Shown piece after piece: positions 1 through 8,375 of a stretch of DNA of 8,375 nucleotides. A program made the translations under genes and the position numbers. The stretch lies in the NCBI GenBank assembly GCA_945916045.1, contig CAMEGH010000024.1, positions 1 through 8,375 of the forward strand, in the 5' to 3' direction. The DNA comes from an uncultured Candidatus Saccharibacteria bacterium (GTDB lineage: Bacteria > Patescibacteriota > Saccharimonadia > Saccharimonadales > Saccharimonadaceae). The notes under the pieces are model-generated. The model was given only the letters and a program-made list of their open reading frames with translations. It was not told the origin of the DNA and did not search any database. Numbering within the stretch: position 1 is the first letter of the stretch; the number at the start of each line of letters is the position of its first letter.

Positions 1-431
1 ATCGTGCCAAAATGCTCCATATGTTCGGGCGTTACCGCAGTAACAACGCCGACATCTGGCTGCAAATAGCGCCCAAAACTTTGGATATCGCCCGGGCGAT
101 CGGCGCCAAGTTCTTGAACAATAATGTCTACTTCCGCTGGTTCGGCAATGCGCTTCTTGGCTTCTTTAAACACTTTGCGCCAGGCAAAAATGCTTTTTGG
201 ATCACTCGGGTACGGCACACCCATGATCGCGAGTGGCGCACTGAGTTCGGTATTGTGATTCCCCTCGTGCATTCGCACGCGGTATTGCTGGCTCAAAATC
301 GTTGCAATCGCCAACTTCGTACTGGTTTTACCCACGCTTCCCGCCACACACACTAGTTTAATATCCGGGTGCGCGTCTAAATATTGGCGCGTCAGGCTTT
401 CGACCTTTTTTTGAACGTAATCTTTAAGCAT
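1..431 (-). CDS. MurF-type Mur ligase family protein (partial, N-terminal part)
   Basis: This is the first 143 codons of an ATP-dependent Mur ligase; the rest lies beyond the left edge. The family joins amino acids or dipeptides to UDP-MurNAc peptides in the cytoplasm during peptidoglycan synthesis. The ATP-binding P-loop GSVGKTS is at residues 31-37. A GNHNT motif follows at 57-61, where MurF proteins have a similar GN-rich substrate loop. Further on are QELGADRPGDI and VVTAVTPEHMEHFGT, which match the MurF patterns for the central ATPase domain. The P-loop normally lies about 100 residues in, so the usual N-terminal UDP-MurNAc-binding domain is missing or greatly shortened. I chose ATG 431 because it fits an extended -10 box directly upstream. 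An in-frame ATG at 452 would add seven residues, and neither start has a clear Shine-Dalgarno sequence. Mur ligase membership is firm; the exact MurF assignment is inference. Confidence 0.85.
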   Translation of the reverse strand, partial: MLKDYVQKKVESLTRQYLDAHPDIKLVCVAGSVGKTSTKLAIATILSQQYRVRMHEGNHNTELSAPLAIMGVPYPSDPKSIFAWRKVFKEAKKRIAEPAEVDIIVQELGADRPGDIQSFGRYLQPDVGVVTAVTPEHMEHFGT

Positions 432-435
432 ATCT

Positions 436-444
436 TTTATAGCA
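436..444 (-). promoter_or_regulatory. Possible extended -10 promoter for the Mur ligase gene
   Basis: On the minus strand TGC-TATAAA matches an extended -10 element and ends five bases before the ATG at 431. A start about seven bases downstream would fall on or beside that ATG, giving a nearly leaderless mRNA. No -35 hexamer is seen at 16-18 bp spacing. The gene probably needs its own promoter because a terminator lies just upstream at 474-497. This is a pattern match only. Confidence 0.35.
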
Positions 445-473
445 TACCCCATATATACAGGGGGCGCAAATGA

Positions 474-497
474 TAAAAAGCCGGCAAACGCCGACTT
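474..497 (-). terminator. Rho-independent terminator after tRNA-Ala
   Basis: On the minus strand a 7-bp stem (AGTCGGC / GCCGGCT, one G-U pair) with the four-base loop GTTT is followed directly by a run of T. It starts 12 bases after the tRNA CCA end, as expected for the terminator of the tRNA transcript. It separates the tRNA from the Mur ligase gene. Confidence 0.8.
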
Positions 498-508
498 TAT
501 AACTCCAC

Positions 509-585
509 TGGTGGAGCATAGCGGATTCGAACCGCTCGCCTCTTCCATGCCATGGAAGCGCTCTAGCCAAATGAGCTAATGCCCC
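509..585 (-). tRNA. tRNA-Ala (anticodon GGC)
   Basis: The minus strand folds as a full 77-nt cloverleaf with an encoded CCA. The acceptor stem GGGGCAT pairs with ATGCTCC and contains the G3-U70 wobble pair that identifies alanine tRNAs. The anticodon stem CTTCC/GGAAG encloses the loop ATGGCAT, giving anticodon GGC for the GCC codon. The T arm is AGCGG-TTCGAAT-CCGCT and the discriminator base is A. It lies between ligA and the Mur ligase gene and is followed by a hairpin terminator. Confidence 0.97.
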
Positions 586-692
586 AAAAAAAGAGCTGCT
601 ACGCGCCCACCCGGGGCACTTTTTTGTTTTATCATGTTTTTATGTTTGATGTACGCAAAAGGTTACCCCAAAGCGCACCAGCTCATATCGTT

Positions 693-721
693 AGTATACG
701 ACTGCTCGGCAAAAAGCGCAA
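693..721 (-). promoter_or_regulatory. Candidate promoter for tRNA-Ala downstream of ligA
   Basis: On the minus strand TTGCGC (716-721) lies 17 bp before TATACT (693-698), which matches the -10 consensus at five of six bases. Transcription would start near 686, giving a leader of about 100 nt before the tRNA at 585. The -35 lies 20 bp after the ligA stop codon. No good terminator is visible after ligA, so readthrough from ligA into the tRNA is also possible. In the leader I see only a GC-rich hairpin near 600-618, no gene. Confidence 0.5.
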
Positions 722-740
722 GCGTTTTGTTTATTACAGA

Positions 741-4047
<3,307 letters not shown>

Positions 4048-4067
4048 AACGGCGCGTAACAGATTAA

Positions 4068-4946
4068 TTAAAACTTATCAGCATTTTTGCGAAGGCGCGC
4101 AATACGCTGTTCGAGCGGCGGATGCGTGCTAAACAAACTACTAAAAAAGCCTTTTTTAAGCGGATTATTGAAGAAAAGGTGCGCTGTTGCGGTATTTTGG
4201 TGGCGCATTGGCTGGCTGTGTTGCTGCAATTTTTCAAGCGCACTCGCCAAACCTTCCGGGTAGCGAGTGGTCATTGCGCCAGTAGAATCGGCCAGATATT
4301 CACGCTGGCGACTGACGGCCATTTGCACAAAAAACGCAGCAATTGGCGCCAAAATAATAATCACAATACCGATGATATACATTTGTGGCGGCACGTTACG
4401 GTTGTCGTTGTCGCCGCCAAAAAACATCATGCGCAGCGCTATATCAGAGAGAATCCCAATTGCGCTCACTAACCCAAACGCAATCATCGACACGCGAATA
4501 TCGTAATTCTTGACGTGCGCAAGCTCGTGCGCCAACACGCCTTCAAGCTCTTTATCATCCATAATTTGCAGCAAACCGGTGGTTGCCGCGACAATCGCGT
4601 GCTTTGGGTCGCGGCCCGTTGCAAACGCGTTCGGCGCCGGGTCTTCAATAATATAGACTTTTGGCATGGGCATACCTTCGGTAATCGCCAGATTTTCGAC
4701 CATGCGATACATTCGCGGATTGTCTTTTTTCTGAATTTCTTTCGCGCCAGTCGACATAACAGCCAGTTTTGACGCTGCAAAATACTGAATCAGCGCATAC
4801 ACCAACGCGCCGCCAACAATCCACGGCGTAATATAGCTGTTGCCGTACATCGCGCTCAGCGCCCAGCCGATCGCGCCAATGATACCAACAAACACCGCCA
4901 TAATAATGACGGTATTGCGTTTGTTGGCTGCAATTGCGTTATACAT
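4068..4946 (-). CDS. htpX: HtpX-like membrane zinc metalloprotease (M48 family)
   Basis: HtpX proteases cut misfolded or damaged membrane proteins from the cytoplasmic side and work alongside FtsH in envelope stress. This 292-residue protein has the usual family length. Membrane helices are at about 11-33, 42-58, 151-170 and 189-211. The zinc-binding motif HELAH is at 140-144 between the second and third helices. The third ligand is probably Glu216 in RQREYLAD, and FSTHPP (272-277) is the conserved C-terminal M48 motif. PNAFATG (105-111) is another family signature. The ribosome site AGAGGT overlaps the lemA stop codon 13 nt upstream, which ties the two genes together. Pairing of lemA with htpX is common in bacteria. 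All catalytic residues are present, so the enzyme should be active. Confidence 0.96.
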   Translation of the reverse strand: MYNAIAANKRNTVIIMAVFVGIIGAIGWALSAMYGNSYITPWIVGGALVYALIQYFAASKLAVMSTGAKEIQKKDNPRMYRMVENLAITEGMPMPKVYIIEDPAPNAFATGRDPKHAIVAATTGLLQIMDDKELEGVLAHELAHVKNYDIRVSMIAFGLVSAIGILSDIALRMMFFGGDNDNRNVPPQMYIIGIVIIILAPIAAFFVQMAVSRQREYLADSTGAMTTRYPEGLASALEKLQQHSQPMRHQNTATAHLFFNNPLKKGFFSSLFSTHPPLEQRIARLRKNADKF

Positions 4947-4959
4947 TTGTGAGCGACCT

Positions 4960-5517
4960 CTAGAACTGTACGTCTACTGGTTTTTCAACAGTTGCCATAT
5001 CTTCAACTTCGAAGAAATCGCGCTGCGTAAAGCCAAGCATGCCGGCAAATACGTTGTTCGGGAAGAGTTCGATCTTGGTGTTAAGATCACGCACACCACC
5101 GTTGTAGAAGCGGCGAGATGCCTGAATCTTGTCTTCAGTGTCAACAAGTTCGTTTTGTAGCTGCAAGAAGTTTTCGTTCGCCTTAAGGTCTGGATACGCT
5201 TCTGCTACCGCAAAAAGGCTTTTTAGCGCGCCTTCAAGCATGTTTTCCGCGTCGGCAGTTTCTTTCACACCTTGAGCGTTCATGACTGCAGAACGAGCTT
5301 CGGTTACAGCTTCAAATACGCCCGCTTCGTGCTTAGCATAGCCTTTTACGCTGTTTACCAAGTTTGGAATAAGATCCGCACGACGCTTTAGTTGCACGGT
5401 AATATCACTCCATGCTTCATCAACACGAACCTTCAGTGTTACCAGCGAGTTGTACGTCACCCACAGGAAAATAGCAAGCACTGCCAGCAGGCCAAGTACA
5501 ATATATAATGCGATCAT
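4960..5517 (-). CDS. lemA: LemA family membrane protein
   Basis: This 185-residue protein has the normal LemA length. A single N-terminal membrane helix (about 3-22) is followed by a helical domain. Family signatures visible are YNSLV (22-26), the block from DEAWSDI to LKRRADLIPNLV (33-54), VKGYAKHE (57-64), EARS (73-76) and YNGGVRDLN (138-146). The LemA role is not well defined; it is often encoded beside HtpX or other membrane proteases. The N-terminus probably faces outward with the helical domain inside, but I cannot prove this. Ribosome site AAGGGGA lies about 10 nt before the ATG. It is the first gene after a good promoter at 5561-5590 and is followed by htpX after 13 nt. Confidence 0.96.
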   Translation of the reverse strand: MIALYIVLGLLAVLAIFLWVTYNSLVTLKVRVDEAWSDITVQLKRRADLIPNLVNSVKGYAKHEAGVFEAVTEARSAVMNAQGVKETADAENMLEGALKSLFAVAEAYPDLKANENFLQLQNELVDTEDKIQASRRFYNGGVRDLNTKIELFPNNVFAGMLGFTQRDFFEVEDMATVEKPVDVQF

Positions 5518-5560
5518 TTAAATTAAATCCCCTTTATTCTTAGTTAATTCGGATACTTCT

Positions 5561-5590
5561 AGTATAACAAATATGCTTACAAATGCACAA
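5561..5590 (-). promoter_or_regulatory. Promoter for the lemA-htpX-membrane protein-ligA operon
   Basis: On the minus strand TTGTGC (5585-5590) is separated by 18 bp from TATACT (5561-5566), which carries the upstream TGT that makes an extended -10 element. The predicted start is near 5554, leaving a leader of about 37 nt before lemA. A short perfect dyad, CACAATGTG at 5586-5594, overlaps the -35 box and could be an operator, though it is short enough to be chance. The SPFH gene ends at 5597, six bases upstream of the -35, with no terminator between. Confidence 0.65.
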
Positions 5591-5596
5591 TGTGTA

Positions 5597-6382
5597 TTAT
5601 TTTTTGTGCGATTTTTCGCTCGCGCCCTCGGCTTTGATGACGCTTGAGGCGCCGCGCATCGCATCAATCAATTCCACCGGGAAGAGGAACATGGTTTTCT
5701 GCGACGGTTCGGTGCTAATTCGTTCGATTGAATTAAGCGTACGCAAGTTGAGCGCGCCCGGCACGGCTGAAAGGATTTTTGCAGCGTCGGCCAAGGTTTG
5801 TGAAGCCATTTTTTCACCGTCAGCATTAATAACGTTGGCGCGGCGTTCACGTTCGGCTTCGGCCTGCTTGGCCATGGCACGCTGCATATCTGATGGAAGT
5901 TCGATATTTTGCAGTTTTACACTTTGGATATCCACACCCCAGTGGTCGGTTTCGGCATCAACAATTACTTTAATTTGTTGCGAGATTTCTTCGCGCTTAC
6001 TCAGTAGTTCGTCAAGATCAACCTGCCCGGCTACGTCACGCAAGGCGGCCTGCGCAGTTTGCGCGGTTGAAGCATAAAAATTAGCGTTTTCTAGCACCGA
6101 TTTTGGCGCGTCAATCACACGAAAATGCACCACCGCATCCACGCCAACTGTCACGTTGTCGCCGGTGATTACTTCTTGTTTTGGAATGTCCATAGGGGTC
6201 GTACGCATATCAACACGAATCATGCGCTGAAAAATCGGCACCACCACGCGCAAGCCAGGTTCACGCAAGCCGGTAAATTTACCCAGCGTCAGCACCACAC
6301 CGCGTTCATACTGATTGATAATTTTGAGCCCCGAGAGCACAAACATCGCCACTACGATAACAAGAAAGATAATAAAACCCAT
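5597..6382 (-). CDS. SPFH/band 7 (stomatin/slipin-like) membrane protein
   Basis: This 261-residue protein has an N-terminal membrane helix (about 2-19) followed by an SPFH domain (about 20-200). Slipin-type motifs are YERGVVLTLGKF (25-36), EPGLRVVVPIFQ (41-52), VDMRTTPMDIPKQEVITGDN (57-76), DAVVHFRV (82-89) and WGVDI (148-152). A charged helical stretch rich in Ala, Glu and Arg (about 165-205) is the usual oligomerising coiled coil. Family members form large membrane-bound rings that hold or shield membrane proteases and organise membrane domains. NfeD, the common partner of prokaryotic slipins, is not seen in this window. Ribosome site AAAGGA lies about 7 nt before the ATG. Its position before lemA and htpX suggests a shared job in membrane quality control. 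The family call is firm; the subgroup is less certain. Confidence 0.95.
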   Translation of the reverse strand: MGFIIFLVIVVAMFVLSGLKIINQYERGVVLTLGKFTGLREPGLRVVVPIFQRMIRVDMRTTPMDIPKQEVITGDNVTVGVDAVVHFRVIDAPKSVLENANFYASTAQTAQAALRDVAGQVDLDELLSKREEISQQIKVIVDAETDHWGVDIQSVKLQNIELPSDMQRAMAKQAEAERERRANVINADGEKMASQTLADAAKILSAVPGALNLRTLNSIERISTEPSQKTMFLFPVELIDAMRGASSVIKAEGASEKSHKK

Positions 6383-6416
6383 AGAAATTCCTTTCGGCTT
6401 AGATGTAACTGGTTTT

Positions 6417-6425
6417 ATTTTAGCA
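6417..6425 (-). promoter_or_regulatory. Extended -10 promoter for the SPFH gene
   Basis: On the minus strand TGC-TAAAAT forms an extended -10 element (five of six consensus bases). I see no convincing -35. Transcription would start near 6410 with a leader of about 28 nt containing the AAAGGA ribosome site. It lies after the tRNA-Leu terminator, so the gene needs a promoter about here. Confidence 0.5.
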
Positions 6426-6460
6426 TAATTGGGGTGGATTTGCTATTTGTATAGGCAAGC

Positions 6461-6487
6461 AAAAACACCCCCGGGAGAAGGTGTTTT
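6461..6487 (-). terminator. Rho-independent terminator after tRNA-Leu
   Basis: On the minus strand the arms AAAACACC (6487-6480) and GGTGTTTT (6469-6462) pair perfectly over 8 bp around a 10-nt loop, and the stem merges into a run of T. It begins 8 bases after the tRNA CCA end. The sequence is nearly symmetrical and might act on both strands, but nothing is transcribed into it on the plus strand. Confidence 0.8.
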
Positions 6488-6495
6488 ATGATTTC

Positions 6496-6583
6496 TGGTG
6501 CGCAAGGCGGGAATCGAACCCGCACGAATTATTCATTCAAGGGATTTTAAGTCCCTCGCGTCTACCTATTCCGCCACTCGCGC
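6496..6583 (-). tRNA. tRNA-Leu (anticodon TAA)
   Basis: The minus strand folds as an 88-nt class II tRNA with an encoded CCA. The acceptor stem GCGCGAG pairs with CTTGCGC, with one G-U pair and discriminator A. The anticodon stem AGGGA/TCCCT encloses CTTAAAA, so the anticodon is TAA (reads UUA). A long variable arm with the short stem GAAT/ATTC is typical of leucine tRNA. The T arm is GCGGG-TTCGAAT-CCCGC. A perfect TATAAT lies 9 bases upstream and a terminator follows. Confidence 0.97.
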
Positions 6584-6592
6584 TTGGGTTTT

Positions 6593-6598
6593 ATTATA
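6593..6598 (-). promoter_or_regulatory. -10 box of the tRNA-Leu promoter
   Basis: A perfect TATAAT on the minus strand ends 9 bases before the mature tRNA. Transcription would start near 6586, leaving a leader of only about three bases. No recognisable -35 is found at 16-18 bp spacing; that space holds an inverted repeat (6599-6620) instead. Confidence 0.6.
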
Positions 6599-6620
6599 AC
6601 GTATTTGGGCAAAAATACGT
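6599..6620. repeat. 8-bp inverted repeat in the tRNA-Leu promoter
   Basis: ACGTATTT and AAATACGT form a perfect 8-bp inverted repeat with the six-base spacer GGGCAA. It lies directly upstream of the tRNA-Leu TATAAT, in the -10/-35 spacer, and 48 bp from the divergent plus-strand -35. It looks like a dimeric repressor or activator site. No T-run follows either arm closely enough for a clear terminator. Function is inferred only from position. Confidence 0.5.
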
Positions 6621-6667
6621 AGAAAAAGCACTTTCTTTACAAGAATCGACAAAATTACCATAAATTA

Positions 6668-6696
6668 TTGACAAAAAGTAAAACTTGTGCTAATGT
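6668..6696 (+). promoter_or_regulatory. Near-consensus promoter for the plus-strand hydrolase gene
   Basis: A perfect TTGACA (6668-6673) is followed after 17 bp by TAATGT (6691-6696), with TGC just before it (6688-6690) making an extended -10. Transcription should start near 6703, with a leader of about 30 nt holding the ribosome site GAGGT (6720-6724). This is the best promoter in the window and suggests strong expression. Confidence 0.8.
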
Positions 6697-6733
6697 GTAT
6701 TAAACGTGTTAAGTTAAATGAGGTAACCAGAGC

Positions 6734-8375
6734 ATGGAAACAGTGACAAAAGCTGCACCAGAACAGGCTGCAGAAAACTATAATCAGGATATTACACCGG
6801 CTGCGGAAGGTCGCAATAAGTACGAAGACTACGCAGATATTATTCTTGGCGCCGATGAGCGAAAACTCAGCGAGCGCAAATACAGTAAATTTGTAGGTAA
6901 AATTGAAGAAGCGCTTTCGAGCGAAAAAAGCACAGAAGAACAAGGCGCTTCACTTGAAGAAGTGATCGACAATATGCGCACACCGACGCACAAAAAAATC
7001 GGCCAATTTGTGAACACAAAAATGCTGAACTTGTACGACCGCGTTACAAGCGCGCCAGGCAACGCCATTGCTTCGTACCGCGAAAAAATGGATGACCTAA
7101 AAGCCAACAAAGAAACCGATTCACGTACCACTCGCGTAAAGAAATGGTTTGGCCGCGCCGCTTTGCGCGGAAAAGCAGCCGTAACCGTAGCCGTACCAGT
7201 TGCCGGCATTGCGGCGTACAGCGCAGTCGCAAAAGATTATTCTACCACTCACAGCGTTACCGAATCGATTGTTAATACCGCAAATAGCGTCGGCAACGTG
7301 TACAGCTTTGGCGGAAACGGCAGCGGCGGATTTGCCTACTTGCCAGAGATTATGCGCCACAGCGAACTAAGCGAAGGGCGCAACCAAACGCTTATTACCC
7401 GCGACTTTGGCGATATTGAAATGGGCGGCGTTGTGCCCGGCCAAAACACTTCTGCAAATGAATCGAACGTAAATATGGCCAACCGCGCAGCCGAAGAAGT
7501 TGCCCGAAATGGCGAAGGCGCCGACGTATTTGTGGGTCACTCGCAGGGAACCATGGCGATTGCCGAATATTTTGAAGCTAACGAACTCGACGATGACGAC
7601 CAAGTGGTGCTTATTGGCGGACCATACGTCCCGGGCGAACGCTTGAGCGAAAACGACATTTTCCGCACAATTAAACCTGCTGCCGACGCCGCTGATGTCA
7701 ACATTGGCCAAGAATTGCCAGGTGGCGAAAACGTGCTCTACGTTGCAAAACGCAACGACCTTATCGCCCTTTCAACCCACGGCAAAAACAACCCAGGCGA
7801 GATTCTTAACCGCATTGTGGGTTCAGCCAGCGGCAACGGCCACAACTATTCGGCCGCTGATATTGACGGCACAACCGCCCACCGCGATGTCGTAAACGAA
7901 GATGGCTCAACCACTCGTATCGTGATTGATACCGGTTACCGCGCCACTGACGGATCAATGATTGAAAGTGGTATTGGCGCCGGAATGTCAGGCGCAGGTA
8001 TGCCTGTTACTGCCGAACAAGACGATTTCTTTGAAGCAATTCGCGGCGAAGAAGATGGCCGCTGGAACATGCAAGAAGTTGCCGACACGGGCGCCGCAGC
8101 AGCCGAGCAAGTTGCACCTGGCACTGGCCAAATTGTGCAAGAAACGCTGAGCACGCCACAAGTGCAAGAAGTTGCCGACACCTACATGGACACGCAAGAC
8201 CAATTCTTTGCAACTACCGCCGAAGCTGCCGAAACCAACCCGGCAGTACAGGAAGTGCAAACTCAAGTTGCCGAAGTTTGGACGGAAGTTGCAACCGCAG
8301 TTGCTCCACACGATTACATCGCAAATACTCCGGTGCAAGAAGCGGTTGAAGCGGTAACGCCGATCGAGGTGCCGC
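6734..8375 (+). CDS. Putative membrane-anchored alpha/beta hydrolase with repetitive C-terminal tail (partial)
   Basis: The frame is open from ATG 6734 to the right edge: 547 codons and one extra base with no stop. Residues 1-147 are a charged, probably helical cytoplasmic region. Basic residues (RVKKWFGR) precede a hydrophobic helix at about 148-166, so it reads as a signal anchor with the C-terminal part outside. Residues about 190-380 look like an alpha/beta hydrolase: strand plus oxyanion-type loop FGGNGSGG (192-199), nucleophile elbow GHSQG with Ser270, VVLIGGPYVPGERL soon after, RNDLIA with Asp342, and GHNY with His370. The order Ser, Asp, His and the spacing resemble PE-PPE or cutinase-like serine hydrolases. 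From about 440 the tail is rich in Ala, Glu, Gln and Val, with (V/M)QE at 446, 468, 477, 505 and 534. The substrate is unknown; lipid or ester hydrolysis is inference. Ribosome site GAGGT (6720-6724) supports this start. The gene is certain, the fold moderately so. Confidence 0.85.
   Translation, partial: METVTKAAPEQAAENYNQDITPAAEGRNKYEDYADIILGADERKLSERKYSKFVGKIEEALSSEKSTEEQGASLEEVIDNMRTPTHKKIGQFVNTKMLNLYDRVTSAPGNAIASYREKMDDLKANKETDSRTTRVKKWFGRAALRGKAAVTVAVPVAGIAAYSAVAKDYSTTHSVTESIVNTANSVGNVYSFGGNGSGGFAYLPEIMRHSELSEGRNQTLITRDFGDIEMGGVVPGQNTSANESNVNMANRAAEEVARNGEGADVFVGHSQGTMAIAEYFEANELDDDDQVVLIGGPYVPGERLSENDIFRTIKPAADAADVNIGQELPGGENVLYVAKRNDLIALSTHGKNNPGEILNRIVGSASGNGHNYSAADIDGTTAHRDVVNEDGSTTRIVIDTGYRATDGSMIESGIGAGMSGAGMPVTAEQDDFFEAIRGEEDGRWNMQEVADTGAAAAEQVAPGTGQIVQETLSTPQVQEVADTYMDTQDQFFATTAEAAETNPAVQEVQTQVAEVWTEVATAVAPHDYIANTPVQEAVEAVTPIEVP
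8070..8181 (+). repeat. Direct repeat inside the hydrolase tail
   Basis: The 19-base sequence TGCAAGAAGTTGCCGACAC occurs exactly at 8070-8088 and again at 8163-8181, 93 bp (31 codons) apart and in frame. Both copies encode QEVADT. Diverged relatives (VQETLST, VQEVQTQ, VQEAVEA) lie around and after them. This suggests that the tail grew by duplication of a short coding unit. Confidence 0.7.

Noticed and set aside
12..356. Plus-strand open frame across the Mur ligase region.
   Set aside because: The minus strand encodes a clear Mur ligase with P-loop here; the plus frame is its shadow.
580..618. TGCCCC in the tRNA-Ala leader is complementary to the 5' end GGGGCA of the tRNA, suggesting a leader hairpin or switch.
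   Set aside because: Only six bases pair across a 27-nt loop, the tRNA acceptor stem is a stronger partner, and RNase P would remove the leader. Probably chance in a GC-rich stretch.
600..626. GC-rich hairpin followed by a T-run on the plus strand, like a terminator.
   Set aside because: The stem has a mismatch and no plus-strand gene lies upstream to be terminated.
661..684. A seven-codon frame MSWCALG starting close to the predicted start of the tRNA-Ala transcript.
   Set aside because: Too short, no ribosome site, no sign of a leader-peptide mechanism.
711..728. Possible ligA terminator hairpin around AAAACGCTTGCGCTTTTT.
   Set aside because: On the minus strand the stem contains an A-C mismatch and only two inner GC pairs; too weak to call.
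6700..6717. Three TTAA blocks near the hydrolase transcription start, as an operator.
   Set aside because: Short AT-rich motifs in an AT-rich leader are expected by chance.
7367..7711. Minus-strand open frame opposite the hydrolase gene.
   Set aside because: The plus-strand frame is continuous for over 1.6 kb with a strong promoter, ribosome site and catalytic motifs; the minus frame is a shadow.

Overview
The window looks like chromosomal DNA of a small-genome bacterium, most likely from the Patescibacteria/CPR radiation and perhaps Saccharibacteria. That placement is inference. It rests on the protein style: a Mur ligase with a very short N-terminus, a DNA ligase without its zinc-binding cysteines, compact SPFH/LemA/HtpX proteins, and a Lys/Ala-rich membrane protein of no recognised family. 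The standard genetic code fits. The five complete genes end in TAA or TAG, and no in-frame TGA appears in any gene, which argues against the CPR lineages that read TGA as glycine.

Layout. From 1 to 6583 everything reads on the minus strand, so transcription runs right to left. In transcription order: tRNA-Leu(UAA) at 6583-6496 with a hairpin terminator at 6487-6461; an SPFH/band-7 membrane protein (6382-5597); lemA (5517-4960); htpX (4946-4068); an unidentified multi-pass membrane protein with a lysine-rich N-terminus (4047-2776); ligA (2798-741), overlapping its neighbour by 23 nt; tRNA-Ala(GGC) at 585-509 with a terminator at 497-474; and the first 143 codons of a MurF-type Mur ligase running off the left edge. 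On the plus strand, divergent from tRNA-Leu, a large gene starts at 6734 and runs off the right edge. It has a near-consensus promoter and encodes a probably membrane-anchored alpha/beta hydrolase with a repetitive C-terminal tail.

How the genes fit together. SPFH, LemA and HtpX look like a membrane-protein quality-control cluster. lemA, htpX, the membrane protein and ligA are separated by 13 nt, 20 nt and a 23-nt overlap, so they look like one operon with a promoter just upstream of lemA. I see no terminator between the SPFH gene and lemA, so a longer transcript starting at the SPFH promoter is also possible. ligA, needed for replication and repair, appears to be co-expressed with the membrane genes.

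The most interesting points are the partial plus-strand hydrolase (GHSQG motif, plausible Ser-Asp-His triad, signal-anchor-like helix, repeated VQE tail) and the loss of all four zinc-finger cysteines in LigA. No stretch longer than about 155 bases lacks a gene. I see no mobile element, CRISPR array, rRNA gene or origin.
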